DNA of 64,000 nucleotides from Desulfosporosinus sp. FKB (GTDB lineage Bacteria > Bacillota > Desulfitobacteriia > Desulfitobacteriales > Desulfitobacteriaceae): NCBI RefSeq assembly GCF_002196705.1, contig NZ_NADJ01000015.1:62001-126000 (forward strand). Reading direction: 5' to 3'. The stretch's first letter is position 1. The number at the start of each line of letters is the position of its first letter. Positions 8,738 to 17,674 of the stretch are shown here, in pieces. The notes beneath the pieces are model-generated. The model saw only the letters and a program-made list of their open reading frames with translations, was not told where the DNA came from and did no database searches. The translations under genes and the position numbers were made by a program.

Positions 8738-10162
8738 TTATAACAGTGGTGAAAATAAACGAGCAAAGGACTCTTTAAGACGTTCAGAATAAGGACGGGT
8801 TTGGAACACTTCAAGGTCGATACTTCGGGATTCACTCAAATCATTTTCGAAGTCTTGAACTAAGAGCAACGTTAATTTCTCATCATACATAAACGCGGAG
8901 ATTTCAAAGTCAAGGGAAAAACTACGTACATCCATATTAGCAGACCCTACAGATGCTAAAGTTTCATCAATGAGAAGAACTTTGGCGTGAAGAATTCCTT
9001 TCATATACTTATAGATTTTAACGCCTGCTTCGAGCAGTTCTTCAAGATAGGAGTTCATAGCCCAGTAAGTCACTTTGTGTTCCGGTACTCCTTGGATAAT
9101 GATTTGAACATCTAATCCTGACAGAGCTGCAGTCTTGAGAGCCATGATTAGACTTTCATCAGGTATAAAATAGGGTGTCTCAATTTTTATACTCTGCTTA
9201 GCCATGGTTATCGCTACGAAAAAGCCTTGGAGAATGGATGCACAATCAGAATCCGGTCCGCTGGCACCAATCTGAATAGGAAGTATATCAGGGATTTCAA
9301 CCCTAGGAAAGTAGTTTTCACCGTTTATCTCCTGATGAGTTACAGTATACCAGTCGTTTAGAAAGATACCTTGCAGGGTATGGACGGATTCCCCAGATAA
9401 TTTGAGATGAGTATCTCTCCAAAATCCAAGTTTCGGGTCACGAGAAAGATATTCGTCTCCAATATTGAGCCCTCCCATGTACCCCACATATCCGTCAATG
9501 ATTACAATTTTTCGGTGGTAACGTAAATTAAGCCTTGGTGTTAAAAAGGGAAAGCGTAATGGGAAATACCATTGAGCTTGGATTCCGGCTTGTCTCATGG
9601 TAGTCATGAAATTTCCAGCCAGGGATAGGCTCCCCACTCCGTCAAGGAGAACGCGTACTTCCACTCCTTCAGAAACTTTCTGAGAGAGAATTTTTAAGAT
9701 GTCGGCACCTATTTCATCATCCTTGAAAATGTAATAGCTCAGATGGATGTGATGGGCGGCATTTTCTAACGATTGAAGCAAAGCTTTAAATTTCTCCCGG
9801 CCATTGACGAGAACGTCAACTTTATTATGAATCCTTAAGTGGGCATAACCACTATTCATAAGGAGGTTAGCTAATTTAAGGTCTAAATTGTTATCTGGAG
9901 AAAAAGTTGGGTATTCATTCTTTGGGAAGGTATCGTATTCATTGATTCTTTGCTTTGGCCTATTTGTTTTTTGAGCCTTTTTCTTAAACAGTTTATTGCG
10001 TTGCTTTTGCGCAAACAGAATAAAAAGAAGAAAACCAAGAAGCGGCAGGAGACTCAGAATAAACAACCAGGTTACGGTTTTTCCCGGATCTTTATTTTCA
10101 AGAATAATCACAGTTCCCAAGAGCAATACTTGAACGCAAACCAATAATATGACCCATAACAT
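8738..10162 (-). CDS. cls: Cardiolipin synthase
   Basis: A 474-aa phospholipase D superfamily enzyme that condenses two phosphatidylglycerols into cardiolipin at the membrane. Two N-terminal membrane helices span about residues 1-20 and 30-50. The two HKD motifs are YHRKIVIIDGYVGYMGG (H216, K218, D223) and LHAKVLLIDETLASVGSAN near residue 390. The length is normal for the Firmicute enzyme. It appears to be a single-gene unit closed by the hairpin at 8640-8676. Confidence 0.95.
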   Translation of the reverse strand: MLWVILLVCVQVLLLGTVIILENKDPGKTVTWLFILSLLPLLGFLLFILFAQKQRNKLFKKKAQKTNRPKQRINEYDTFPKNEYPTFSPDNNLDLKLANLLMNSGYAHLRIHNKVDVLVNGREKFKALLQSLENAAHHIHLSYYIFKDDEIGADILKILSQKVSEGVEVRVLLDGVGSLSLAGNFMTTMRQAGIQAQWYFPLRFPFLTPRLNLRYHRKIVIIDGYVGYMGGLNIGDEYLSRDPKLGFWRDTHLKLSGESVHTLQGIFLNDWYTVTHQEINGENYFPRVEIPDILPIQIGASGPDSDCASILQGFFVAITMAKQSIKIETPYFIPDESLIMALKTAALSGLDVQIIIQGVPEHKVTYWAMNSYLEELLEAGVKIYKYMKGILHAKVLLIDETLASVGSANMDVRSFSLDFEISAFMYDEKLTLLLVQDFENDLSESRSIDLEVFQTRPYSERLKESFARLFSPLL

Positions 10163-10307
10163 ATTTCCACCGCCAGTTATAATTTTCAGCGAGTGCCTTA
10201 TTTATTGCTTTTCGTATTATGTGCACTCAAAGGGCATTTTAACTAGGAACTGAAAATCCATCACTATAAGCATAACTCTCTTTAGGAATTGCACCTATTG
10301 TTCTATC

Positions 10308-12959
10308 TTACGTCTTATTTTCATCTTTAATCAGTTCATCAATCCGCTGTTTTGCTTCTGGAGACAATGTGTCCATTAAATAATTACGTGGTCTTCTCTG
10401 TATTCCCTGATATTCCTGCTTTGTTCTTTCATTAGTCTCTTCGATCTCGGACTTAAGTTCTCTGGCCGATAATAAGGCACATCCTTCCCCCCTGATAATA
10501 ATCTGCTGTAAACCGTCTGATGTAGCAACGGTTATATTATACTTTTTCTGATTATCATGAGCGAATTTTTCAATATACTGGTCTGCTGTTTGTGCCTCCC
10601 TTGTATAAACCAGATGAATGTTATGATAGTCGATGACTTCTTCAAGATGCCCCTGAACGAGGTAAGCATCGAACACAACAATAATTTGGCATTTTCGAAT
10701 CCCTTGATAATTGCATAGACTATCCAATAATTTCATTCTGGCGCCGTCCATATTGCTATCCGTAAGTTCTTTGAGCTCAGGCCAGGCATGGATTACATTA
10801 TATCCATCGACAAGGAGATACTCTTCTTTGTTTACCTTCTCACTGCTTACTGAGACAAAGTCTTCGTAATAACTTTCGCGGGCTGTTTTGCGTTTTTTCC
10901 AGGCAGATTTTTTCCCTTGGTTCGCATAGAAGGTATTATTAATAATTTGGTCAATCTCATCTAAGCTAATCCACTTATCTTCTGAGTATGAGACACGGTT
11001 TGGGGCTATTTCTCCCGCTGAATCCTCTTTTTTCTGAAAATAGCTTTCAACATGCATGTAATCCTTCACGTTATCCCAATCCACCAAGAAGCCTGAGCCA
11101 TGTGCACAAAATACAGAACCCGTTGGATTATCAATGTCTCTTTCTGAATCATAGCCGATACTTTCAATGATCTCTTCCGCATTGTGGCATGGCTCATACC
11201 CTTTTAGGCTGCAGAAAAGCCTGCCAAGACCTTTCGTGTAGGCGATAACTTCTTTCTGATAATTTCTCATGGTAAGAACAGGGGCACTACCCACAAGAAC
11301 CGACATCTCGCCATTTGTCTGCGATAATTCGGATGTACCATGCATTTTCTCGATGTCCGTCATAGCTCTTCCTACCATTTTCACAGGGAGTTCCAGCTCA
11401 AAGGCATAATAAGGCTCCAGTAATATAGATTCTGCTTCCTTTAAACCTTGGCGTACTGCACGGTAGGTAGCCTCTCTGAAATCACCGCCTTCAGTATGCC
11501 TAGTGTGTGCTCTGCCTGAGACTAAAGTGATTTTCATATCTGTGATCGATGATCCTGTTAAAATTCCTTTGTGCTCTTTTTCTTCCAAATGAGTTAATAT
11601 AAGCCTTTGCCAGTTTTTACTTAAGGTATCCTCACTGCATTCTGCTCCAAACTTAAGACCACTTCCCGGCTCACCCGGCTCTAATAAAAGGTGAACCTCC
11701 GCATAATGGCGCAATGGTTCAAAATGTCCTACCCCTTCAACAATATTGGCAATCGTTTCTTTATAGACAATTCTTCCGGCATCAAAGGTCACTGGAACAC
11801 CAAAACGGCTTTGTATAAGATTCTGCAAAATTTCGATTTGCACCTCTCCCATGATCTGTGCCTGAATTTCTTGTAATTGTTCATTCCAGATAAGATGAAG
11901 TTCCGGCTCCTCTTCTTCAATCTGACGCAGTTTGGGAATCATTACTCTTGGGTCACTGCCTTCTGAAAGTATAATCTGATAAAACAATACGGGTTCCAAA
12001 ACCGGTGTGTTTGAAGCTTCTTCTATCCCTAAACCTTCTCCCGGTCTAGTTTGGCTGAGGCCCGTTACTGCCAAGACTGAACCTGCTTCTATTTCATTCA
12101 CTGCCTCGAATTTCTGTCCGGAATAAATACGAATTTGATTTACTTTCTCTTCCCAAATCCCATTCTTCAAAATATCTTTTACCTTTAGTTTTCCGCCTGT
12201 AAGTTTCATATGCGTGAGACGGTTTCCCTGCTCGTCTCTGGTTATTTTGAATATTTTAGCTCCGAATTGATTGGAATAGGTAGGTGCTATGGTATAGTCG
12301 GCAATGCCCTGCATGAATTGCTCAACGCCTTCTAATTTTAAGGCTGAACCGAAAAAGCACGGAAATACTTTCCGCTCCGTAATTGCCTTTTTGATCTGTG
12401 ACGTTTCAATATGATCTGTTTCCAGATAGGCTTCCATCATTGTTTCATCACACATGGCTAGTTGATCGTAAAAGCGGTCTGTCTTGACATGTTCAAATTC
12501 AACGCATTCATCATTCAATTGCTTTTTTATTTCTCTCATTAAATTGTCCTTATCCGTCCCATTCTGATCCATCTTATTGACGAATAAAAATACAGGTATC
12601 TGATACATGTCAAGAAGCCGCCACAACGTTTTCGTATGCCCCTGTACCCCGTCAGCACCGCTTATAACTAAAATGGCATAATCCAGTACCTGAAGCGTTC
12701 TCTCCATTTCAGCTGAAAAATCTACATGCCCTGGGGTATCCAGTAACGTAATCTGAGTCTCGTCTATTTCAAATATGGCCTGCTTCGAAAAAATAGTGAT
12801 TCCCCTTGCTCGTTCAAGCTCAAAGGTATCTAAATAAGCATTTTTATGGTCTACTCGTCCTAATTTGCCAATTTTACCGCTCAGATAAAGGATGCCCTCT
12901 GATAAGGTCGTCTTGCCCGCATCCACATGTGCTAATATTCCAATGACTAATTTCTTCAT
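10308..12959 (-). CDS. Ribosome-protection-type GTPase fused to a Rae1/YacP NYN ribonuclease
   Basis: An 883-aa fusion. Residues 1 to about 640 are an EF-G-like translational GTPase of the TetM/TetO/TetW type: GILAHVDAGKTTLSE (G1), DTPGHVDFSAEME (G3), VNKMDQNG (G4) and the later EF-G-like domains. After a lysine-rich linker (about 650-710) comes a complete NYN/PIN-like domain at 712-883. It contains LLVDGYNVIHAWPEL (D718, N721), IIVVFDAY (D764) and TVATSDG (D815), with an ARELKSEIE helix, which matches Bacillus Rae1 (YacP). Rae1 is an endoribonuclease that acts on mRNA in the ribosomal A site. Both halves therefore act at the A site, so the fusion should bring a nuclease to stalled or drug-bound ribosomes. 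Whether it confers tetracycline resistance cannot be told. Confidence 0.9.
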   Translation of the reverse strand: MKKLVIGILAHVDAGKTTLSEGILYLSGKIGKLGRVDHKNAYLDTFELERARGITIFSKQAIFEIDETQITLLDTPGHVDFSAEMERTLQVLDYAILVISGADGVQGHTKTLWRLLDMYQIPVFLFVNKMDQNGTDKDNLMREIKKQLNDECVEFEHVKTDRFYDQLAMCDETMMEAYLETDHIETSQIKKAITERKVFPCFFGSALKLEGVEQFMQGIADYTIAPTYSNQFGAKIFKITRDEQGNRLTHMKLTGGKLKVKDILKNGIWEEKVNQIRIYSGQKFEAVNEIEAGSVLAVTGLSQTRPGEGLGIEEASNTPVLEPVLFYQIILSEGSDPRVMIPKLRQIEEEEPELHLIWNEQLQEIQAQIMGEVQIEILQNLIQSRFGVPVTFDAGRIVYKETIANIVEGVGHFEPLRHYAEVHLLLEPGEPGSGLKFGAECSEDTLSKNWQRLILTHLEEKEHKGILTGSSITDMKITLVSGRAHTRHTEGGDFREATYRAVRQGLKEAESILLEPYYAFELELPVKMVGRAMTDIEKMHGTSELSQTNGEMSVLVGSAPVLTMRNYQKEVIAYTKGLGRLFCSLKGYEPCHNAEEIIESIGYDSERDIDNPTGSVFCAHGSGFLVDWDNVKDYMHVESYFQKKEDSAGEIAPNRVSYSEDKWISLDEIDQIINNTFYANQGKKSAWKKRKTARESYYEDFVSVSSEKVNKEEYLLVDGYNVIHAWPELKELTDSNMDGARMKLLDSLCNYQGIRKCQIIVVFDAYLVQGHLEEVIDYHNIHLVYTREAQTADQYIEKFAHDNQKKYNITVATSDGLQQIIIRGEGCALLSARELKSEIEETNERTKQEYQGIQRRPRNYLMDTLSPEAKQRIDELIKDENKT

Positions 12960-13191
12960 TATCTATGTTCAAATCCTTTATTCATTCATCTGATACTATT
13001 TAGCTTCAGGATATATAGGTTTTTAAGTCAATTCTTTAGATATTATGATAACAGTAAGTTTTGATTTTAACAATTTACCATATTATTATTTACATTATAA
13101 TTAAAAGCTTTAAGATTTCTATTTAATATTTTCTTAATATTGTCAAATTAGAAGTGATATTTATTCCTCATTATATTTTGAAAAATGTATT
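12960..13191. other. AT-rich intergenic stretch upstream of the GTPase-nuclease gene
   Basis: This stretch is rich in A and T and holds no open frame that I can support. It should carry the promoter and leader of the minus-strand GTPase-nuclease gene. I could not identify a convincing -35/-10 pair or a leader peptide. Confidence 0.4.
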
Positions 13192-13219
13192 AAAAAAACT
13201 CGACAATAATGCCGAGTTT
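13192..13219 (-). terminator. Intrinsic terminator after the SatP-type transporter
   Basis: Arms AAACTCG (13196-13202) and CGAGTTT (13213-13219) with a 10-base loop. On the minus strand the stem runs straight into seven T residues, a textbook terminator about 50 bases after the transporter stop codon. Confidence 0.85.
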
Positions 13220-13266
13220 AAAATGTTACTTGCTGAATCCAACAAAGGATAAATATAAGGTGTCAA

Positions 13267-13896
13267 TCAGGCCTGTTTTCCTGAAGAAAAATGTTTCTGA
13301 ACAGTTACAGCACGAGAGCCTACCGGGAGAACCGTACGACCATAAAGTGGATTTAGAATTCCAGCCGCTGAGGCATACCATGCACAAGCTGCCGTAATTA
13401 ATCCAAAAACACCTCCAGGAACACTTGAGATTATTCCAAATTCGGCTAAATCCAGTAAAACAAAAGCAATTTCCACGAAGGTAAATACTGCCAATAAAGC
13501 ATTATTAATTCTGAAAGTCCCTATCCACATATAGAACGTAAAAATGGTAAACCCTGTTAAGTATACTCCTAGAGCTATATGACCAGAAGCACCAAAATTG
13601 AGTATCTTGAGTGTCTCTAATATGACAGTGGCTGCTAAACCCATCCAAAATGCTCCATAAGTTGTGAAAGCCACTGCCCCAAACGTATTATTCTTTTTAA
13701 ACTCCCACATCCCGGCAAGGATCTGGGCTAAACCACCGTAAAATAGTGCCAGAGGGACAAATAATGTACCAAGTTCCGCTGGAACTAGTTTCGCATTTGA
13801 CAGACTAAGTATGAATGTTGTAAGTGCAAAACCGGCTAAACCAAGTGGCCCTGGGTCGGCAATTGAACTTTCTCGGATCTCCATGATCTCTGCCAT
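13267..13896 (-). CDS. GPR1/FUN34/YaaH (SatP) family acetate/succinate transporter
   Basis: A 209-aa protein with six predicted membrane helices. Near the N-terminus it has DPGPLGLAGFALTTFIL, the NPAPLGL-type signature of the acetate uptake transporter family, with Asp and Gly replacing Asn and Ala. Other family features are FYGGLAQILAGMWEF and the conserved TTYGAFWM. Members carry acetate or succinate across the membrane with protons. It lies just downstream of the alcohol dehydrogenase gene but beyond a strong terminator, so it is a separate unit. In this neighbourhood moving acetate made from ethanol is a reasonable guess. Confidence 0.88.
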   Translation of the reverse strand: MAEIMEIRESSIADPGPLGLAGFALTTFILSLSNAKLVPAELGTLFVPLALFYGGLAQILAGMWEFKKNNTFGAVAFTTYGAFWMGLAATVILETLKILNFGASGHIALGVYLTGFTIFTFYMWIGTFRINNALLAVFTFVEIAFVLLDLAEFGIISSVPGGVFGLITAACAWYASAAGILNPLYGRTVLPVGSRAVTVQKHFSSGKQA

Positions 13897-14183
13897 TAAT
13901 CATCGACTCCCCTTTACTTTCATGATTCGTAAGTTCTCATTGGAATGATAAAATTGTTATAAGTCCAAAACATAGCTCTCCAGTTGTTTCACCTCCCATC
14001 ATTGTTACTTTTTTAGAATATATATTAAGACCTTAATATTTAATTATATGAACTTTCTAAATTTTCATGATATTAGTATACCAATTACTAACATTTTCGT
14101 CAAGTTAATACTCAAGCCAAGAGTATCTATTCCTTTTAACAATTTTTTTCGCCAGAGGCTGCGAGAAGACTAATTCATATCAT
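13897..14183. other. Intergenic region upstream of the SatP-type gene
   Basis: No gene is supported here. It should contain the transporter promoter on the minus strand. I looked for a sigma-54 site like those of the neighbouring genes and found only a degenerate lookalike (TTGGTATACTAATATCA near 14080-14096) that lacks the -12 GC. A CACCTCCCAT stretch at 13990-13999 reads as a ribosome-site-like sequence on the minus strand, without an obvious frame. Confidence 0.4.
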
Positions 14184-14244
14184 AAAAAAATTAATGCGTT
14201 GGCGAGATGAATAAAATCTTCTCTGCCAACGCATTAATTTTTTT
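14184..14244 (-). terminator. Strong bidirectional terminator after alcohol dehydrogenase
   Basis: Perfect 20-bp arms at 14184-14203 and 14225-14244 (AAAAAAATTAATGCGTTGGC and its complement) with a 21-base loop. The A and T ends give T tracts on both strands. It lies 30 bases past the alcohol dehydrogenase stop codon. Confidence 0.9.
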
Positions 14245-14273
14245 CAACGAAATCTTCTTATAATAAGTTCCTT

Positions 14274-15437
14274 TTACATTGCGTTTTTATAAATTTGAAT
14301 AACTTGATCAAGGGTTGCAGTTCGTGGATTCGTTAATTGACAAGCATCCAGCTTGGCATTGCCTGCCATAAGGGCAAAGTCCTCTTCTTTAACTCCCAGT
14401 TCTGCTAATCCTGTAGGAATACCAACATCCTGAGAAAGTGTTGCTATAGAGCTGAAACATTTCTCGGCAGCCTCTCTGGCTGAAAGCCCGGTAATATTTT
14501 CTCCCATGGCTTCAGCAATCTCCGCATAACGTTCGACATTGCCAATCATATTAAAACGTGAGACGTGAGGCAAAAGGATGGCATTGCAAACACCATGCGG
14601 CAAATTATAAAATCCTCCTAATTGGTGGGCCATAGCATGAACATAACCTAAACTGGCATTATTAAAGGCCATTCCAGCTAATAATTGAGCGTAAGCCATT
14701 TGTTCACGGGCTTCGAAATCTTCCCCATTGGCCACGGCACGACGCAAATACTTGCTAATTAATCTAAAGGCCATTAAAGCAGCCGAATCCGTTACAGGTG
14801 TAGCTATTGTGGAAACATAGGCCTCTACTGCATGGGTAAGAGCATCCATTCCGGTTGCAGCTGTTAAACTGGGTGGTTGTTTCATCATCAATAAAGGATC
14901 ATTAATAGAAACATTAGGTGTTACATGCCAGTCAACGATAGCCATTTTTATGTGTCTGGCTAAATCTGTAATAATGCAGAATCTTGTCATTTCTGCCGCC
15001 GTTCCTGCGGTGGTATTAATGGCAATCATTGGGGCCATCGGCAAAGGAGATTTATCCACGCCTTCATAATCATTAATTCTGCCGCCATTTCCGGCAACCA
15101 ATCCAATACCCTTTGCACAGTCATGGGAAGAGCCTCCACCAACCGAAACAATAAGGTTGCAGCCTTCTTTAGTGTAAATATCAAATCCATCATGAACATT
15201 TTTGTCGGTTGGATTTGGTTCAGCCCCCCCGTAAATGACAACTTCGAGGCCTTCTTTACTGATAATATCAGCAATTTCTTGAGCCATACCGATCTTTTCC
15301 AGGAATGCATCGGTTACTAAGAAGACTTTTTTACCGCCCAATAATTTTGCTTGTTTTCCGGTTTCTTGTACTGCTCCTGCTCCCATAAGGTTTACTGTTG
15401 GCATGAAATACCCATAGACTTGATGAATGATTCCCAT
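14274..15437 (-). CDS. Iron-containing alcohol dehydrogenase
   Basis: A 387-aa type III (Fe-dependent) alcohol dehydrogenase that interconverts alcohols and aldehydes with NAD(P). It has the nucleotide-binding GGGSSHDCAKGIGL, then DALTHAVEAYVST and GYVHAMAHQLGG with PHGVCNAILLPHV, which supply the metal-binding histidines. I prefer the ATG at 15437 (MGIIHQVYGYF) because GGGGGT precedes it. The ATG at 15452 adds five residues and has no ribosome site. Upstream there is a sigma-54 promoter at 15533-15548 and paired activator-like sites near 15790-15833, so expression probably depends on the sigma-54 activator at 30027-31898. Confidence 0.93.
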   Translation of the reverse strand: MGIIHQVYGYFMPTVNLMGAGAVQETGKQAKLLGGKKVFLVTDAFLEKIGMAQEIADIISKEGLEVVIYGGAEPNPTDKNVHDGFDIYTKEGCNLIVSVGGGSSHDCAKGIGLVAGNGGRINDYEGVDKSPLPMAPMIAINTTAGTAAEMTRFCIITDLARHIKMAIVDWHVTPNVSINDPLLMMKQPPSLTAATGMDALTHAVEAYVSTIATPVTDSAALMAFRLISKYLRRAVANGEDFEAREQMAYAQLLAGMAFNNASLGYVHAMAHQLGGFYNLPHGVCNAILLPHVSRFNMIGNVERYAEIAEAMGENITGLSAREAAEKCFSSIATLSQDVGIPTGLAELGVKEEDFALMAGNAKLDACQLTNPRTATLDQVIQIYKNAM

Positions 15438-15532
15438 GTTTTTAACCCCCATTTTCTTATTAGTTTTAGCATTTGCTTTTCTACGCTGAATTTTTGCCGG
15501 AATTTTAATCCGGATTCTTGACTGAATATTAT

Positions 15533-15548
15533 TGCAATATTAGTGCCA
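15533..15548 (-). promoter_or_regulatory. Sigma-54 promoter of the alcohol dehydrogenase gene
   Basis: The minus strand reads TGGCACTAATATTGCA. This matches the -24/-12 consensus TGGCAC-N5-TTGCA exactly, with ten bases between GG and GC. The predicted start of transcription lies about 80 bases upstream of the chosen ATG. Confidence 0.9.
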
Positions 15549-15599
15549 AAACTATCAGAAAATTTAGCTATTAATTTCACATGTCGTATTTCAACGAAA

Positions 15600-15690
15600 T
15601 CCTCAGGTTAAAGCCGAACATCCAGATTGCTGGAGGACGAAATCGGCCCCACCGTAGCAAGCGAAGGGAGTCCCGCCAACTTATTACCGC
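15600..15690 (+). repeat. Probable relic of the palindromic IS200/IS605-type element
   Basis: The segment contains TTAAAGCCGAACATC, which resembles CTAAAGCTGAACATC of the intact copies. Further on, CCCACCGTAGCAAGCGAAGGGAG aligns with the right-hand part of the copy at 54955. It is too diverged to fold as cleanly as the intact copies. It sits between the alcohol dehydrogenase sigma-54 promoter and its likely upstream sites. Confidence 0.4.
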
Positions 15691-15789
15691 TAGATTCTTA
15701 ATAATATAAATAACTAATGGGACAAAACCATAATCCTTACATCAAATTAATCTATAAAATTAATGTTAACTCCTCAAAATGGACTATTT

Positions 15790-15833
15790 TGGAACACTTT
15801 GCTTCGAACAAACGTTTTAAATTGGAGCACTTT
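15790..15833 (-). promoter_or_regulatory. Candidate upstream activating sites for the sigma-54 activator
   Basis: TGGAACACTTT (15790-15800), CGAACA (15805-15810) and TGGAGCACTTT (15823-15833). Read on the minus strand, TGTTCG followed by AGTGTTCCA closely matches the arrangement upstream of the activator gene at 29904-29922. They lie about 240-300 bases upstream of the promoter, a normal distance for enhancer sites. Confidence 0.55.
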
Positions 15834-15863
15834 TAGCAATAATGTGAATAGTTACAAAATAGC

Positions 15864-15909
15864 AAAGGGTTAATTTATTGATTTTTGCAAATCAATAAAT
15901 TAACCCTTT
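15864..15909 (-). terminator. Terminator at the end of the aldehyde oxidoreductase operon
   Basis: Perfect 21-bp arms at 15864-15884 and 15889-15909 (AAAGGGTTAATTTATTGATTT and complement) with a four-base loop. The stem overlaps the last codons of the phosphatase gene and marks the operon end. The tail after the stem has few T residues. Confidence 0.7.
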
Positions 15910-16521
15910 AGCGGTTTCCTTGACAACCAAATTGTTCATATAGTTTAATCTGTATCCGCAACTATCATGACAAAGTAAATTAACGCTGCCATAACTCTGT
16001 TCAAGTTGAAAAACATTCTCCAAGGGCATCCCAAGGACATGGCAGATGATTATTCTGTTTACGCCGGCATGAGCAATAATTAAAATTGTGTTTCCGGCAG
16101 ATTTCATAAGCCACTCAAACGCCGGAAGGACACGTTTGGAACAGTCTGTAAAGCTTTCACCCCGGGGCGGGACGAAATTTGCAATAGTTTGACCACGTTC
16201 TGCGAATTCCTTAGGGAACTTTGTTCTAATTTCCGAGAAAGTTTTCCCCTCCCAATCGCCCATGTTCAATTCCCGGAACTCCGGACAAAGGATGGGAGCT
16301 GCTGGGCGAGGAACTGCGATAATCTTCGCTGTTTGCTGCGCTCTCATTAAATCGCTGCAAAAAATATTATCGAACGATATGGGGCTAAACATATCCTTTA
16401 ATAATGAAGCCTGCTTTAGACCAAGAGGACTTAAGGGCAGATCAGTTTGACCAATATAACGTTTTTCACTCCCTAGGCCGATATCACCATGTCTGACCAA
16501 GTAAATTAATTTTTGCTTCAT
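15892..16521 (-). CDS. Histidine phosphatase family protein
   Basis: A 209-aa branch-1 histidine phosphatase (phosphoglycerate mutase/alpha-ribazole phosphatase fold). The phosphorylated histidine is H11 in YLVRHGDIGLG. The second catalytic region is ILIIAHAGVNRIIICHVLG, and PLSPLGLKQA is also typical. It is the last gene of the molybdenum aldehyde oxidoreductase operon, 24 bases after XdhC. The position suggests it processes a phosphorylated cofactor intermediate, but the substrate is unknown. Confidence 0.88.
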   Translation of the reverse strand: MKQKLIYLVRHGDIGLGSEKRYIGQTDLPLSPLGLKQASLLKDMFSPISFDNIFCSDLMRAQQTAKIIAVPRPAAPILCPEFRELNMGDWEGKTFSEIRTKFPKEFAERGQTIANFVPPRGESFTDCSKRVLPAFEWLMKSAGNTILIIAHAGVNRIIICHVLGMPLENVFQLEQSYGSVNLLCHDSCGYRLNYMNNLVVKETAKGLIY

Positions 16522-16545
16522 GTCTTCATGTCTCTCCAGGATCGT

Positions 16546-17655
16546 CTACTTTAAGGTTTGATCCATCTCCCTTTGAACTTTAATCAACTCGCTGAGAATA
16601 CTAACGGCAATTTCCTCCGGAGTTTCTGCTCCTATCTTCAGACCAATCGGGGAATGAAGATTTTGAAGTAATTCGGCTGGAACTCCCTCTTCCTCTAATT
16701 CAGCTTTTAAAGCTTTAACTCTTTTGCGGCTGCCGATCATGCCAAAATATGCTGCCGGTCGGCGAATCACTTTTTCCAGACATACCTTATCGTAGCGATG
16801 CCCTCTTGTGACAATTACCACAAAGGTTTGGGGAGTGATAGTGATCCTCTCTAAGGCTTGTGCAAAATCAGCGCAAATAACTGTGTCTGCCTCTTTAAAG
16901 CGAACAGAATTGGCAAAGGCCGGACGATCATCAACTACTGTGATCTCATACCCTACAATTTTAGCCATAATGGCAAGGGGGAGCGCTATATGACCACCAC
17001 CTAAAATCAACAATTGCACAATTGTTCTTTGCGGTTCTAAGAGTAACCGAAAGGATGGTTTGCTCACAGAGGTTTCGCAAGGCTCAAATTCAGAATCTAA
17101 ACTAATTAATAACGGCTGACACCGTTTAGCGCAAATTTTGCCACTTTCTTGAGCAACACGATTTAAACCATCTAAATGAAGATCGCCGCTTACTTCCCCA
17201 TTAGCCTTAATAACTAGTTTGTTCCCTATCAAATGTTCAGGAGCTGATTCGATTACGGTAACAAGGATAGGATTCTGATTTTCTTCCTCAAGTGCTGATA
17301 AATATTTTTGGTAGAGTTTTAATTGTTCGGCGGAGTTATGAAAACCCAAATAATCAATGAATAATCCCATGATTCCCCCGCAAACCATTCCCTCATCCTG
17401 AGCAATATCAGCGGTCATATTTAAGAAATACACCTTAGAAGTGCGTGCTGCTATGACATTGAGAGCTTCCCTCCTGGCTTCAGCCTCACCGCATCCACCG
17501 CCAATAGTACCTACGATTGTCCCGTCAGGAAAAACTAACATTTTAGCTCCGGGCTTACGAGGAGTTGAGCCAAGGACGCTGATGATTGTAACCATAGCAA
17601 CTTCAGTATTTTTCTCTAAGGCTGTTTTAAGTTTATAGATTATTTCATTTTCCAT
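16546..17655 (-). CDS. XdhC/CoxI family molybdenum enzyme maturation factor
   Basis: A 369-aa XdhC-type protein. XdhC proteins bind molybdenum cofactor, promote its sulfuration and insert it into hydroxylases of the xanthine dehydrogenase family. The N-terminal XdhC/CoxI domain (about 10-85) includes VLGSTPRKPGAKMLVF and GTIGGGCGEAEARREAL. A Rossmann-type second domain (about 210-345) has ILGGGHIALPLA and GMIGSRKRVKAL. It sits in the operon with the aldehyde oxidoreductase, which is the expected client. Confidence 0.93.
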   Translation of the reverse strand: MENEIIYKLKTALEKNTEVAMVTIISVLGSTPRKPGAKMLVFPDGTIVGTIGGGCGEAEARREALNVIAARTSKVYFLNMTADIAQDEGMVCGGIMGLFIDYLGFHNSAEQLKLYQKYLSALEEENQNPILVTVIESAPEHLIGNKLVIKANGEVSGDLHLDGLNRVAQESGKICAKRCQPLLISLDSEFEPCETSVSKPSFRLLLEPQRTIVQLLILGGGHIALPLAIMAKIVGYEITVVDDRPAFANSVRFKEADTVICADFAQALERITITPQTFVVIVTRGHRYDKVCLEKVIRRPAAYFGMIGSRKRVKALKAELEEEGVPAELLQNLHSPIGLKIGAETPEEIAVSILSELIKVQREMDQTLK

Positions 17656-17674
17656 TGTTTCCTACCCCTCTAGA

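Noticed and set aside
10308-12959. Tetracycline resistance as a firm function
   Set aside because: The GTPase part is only TetM-like, and the fused nuclease points to a different or wider role. Resistance cannot be called from sequence alone.
13897-14183. Third sigma-54 promoter, before the SatP-type gene
   Set aside because: The best match (TTGGTATACTAATATCA on the minus strand) lacks GC at -12.
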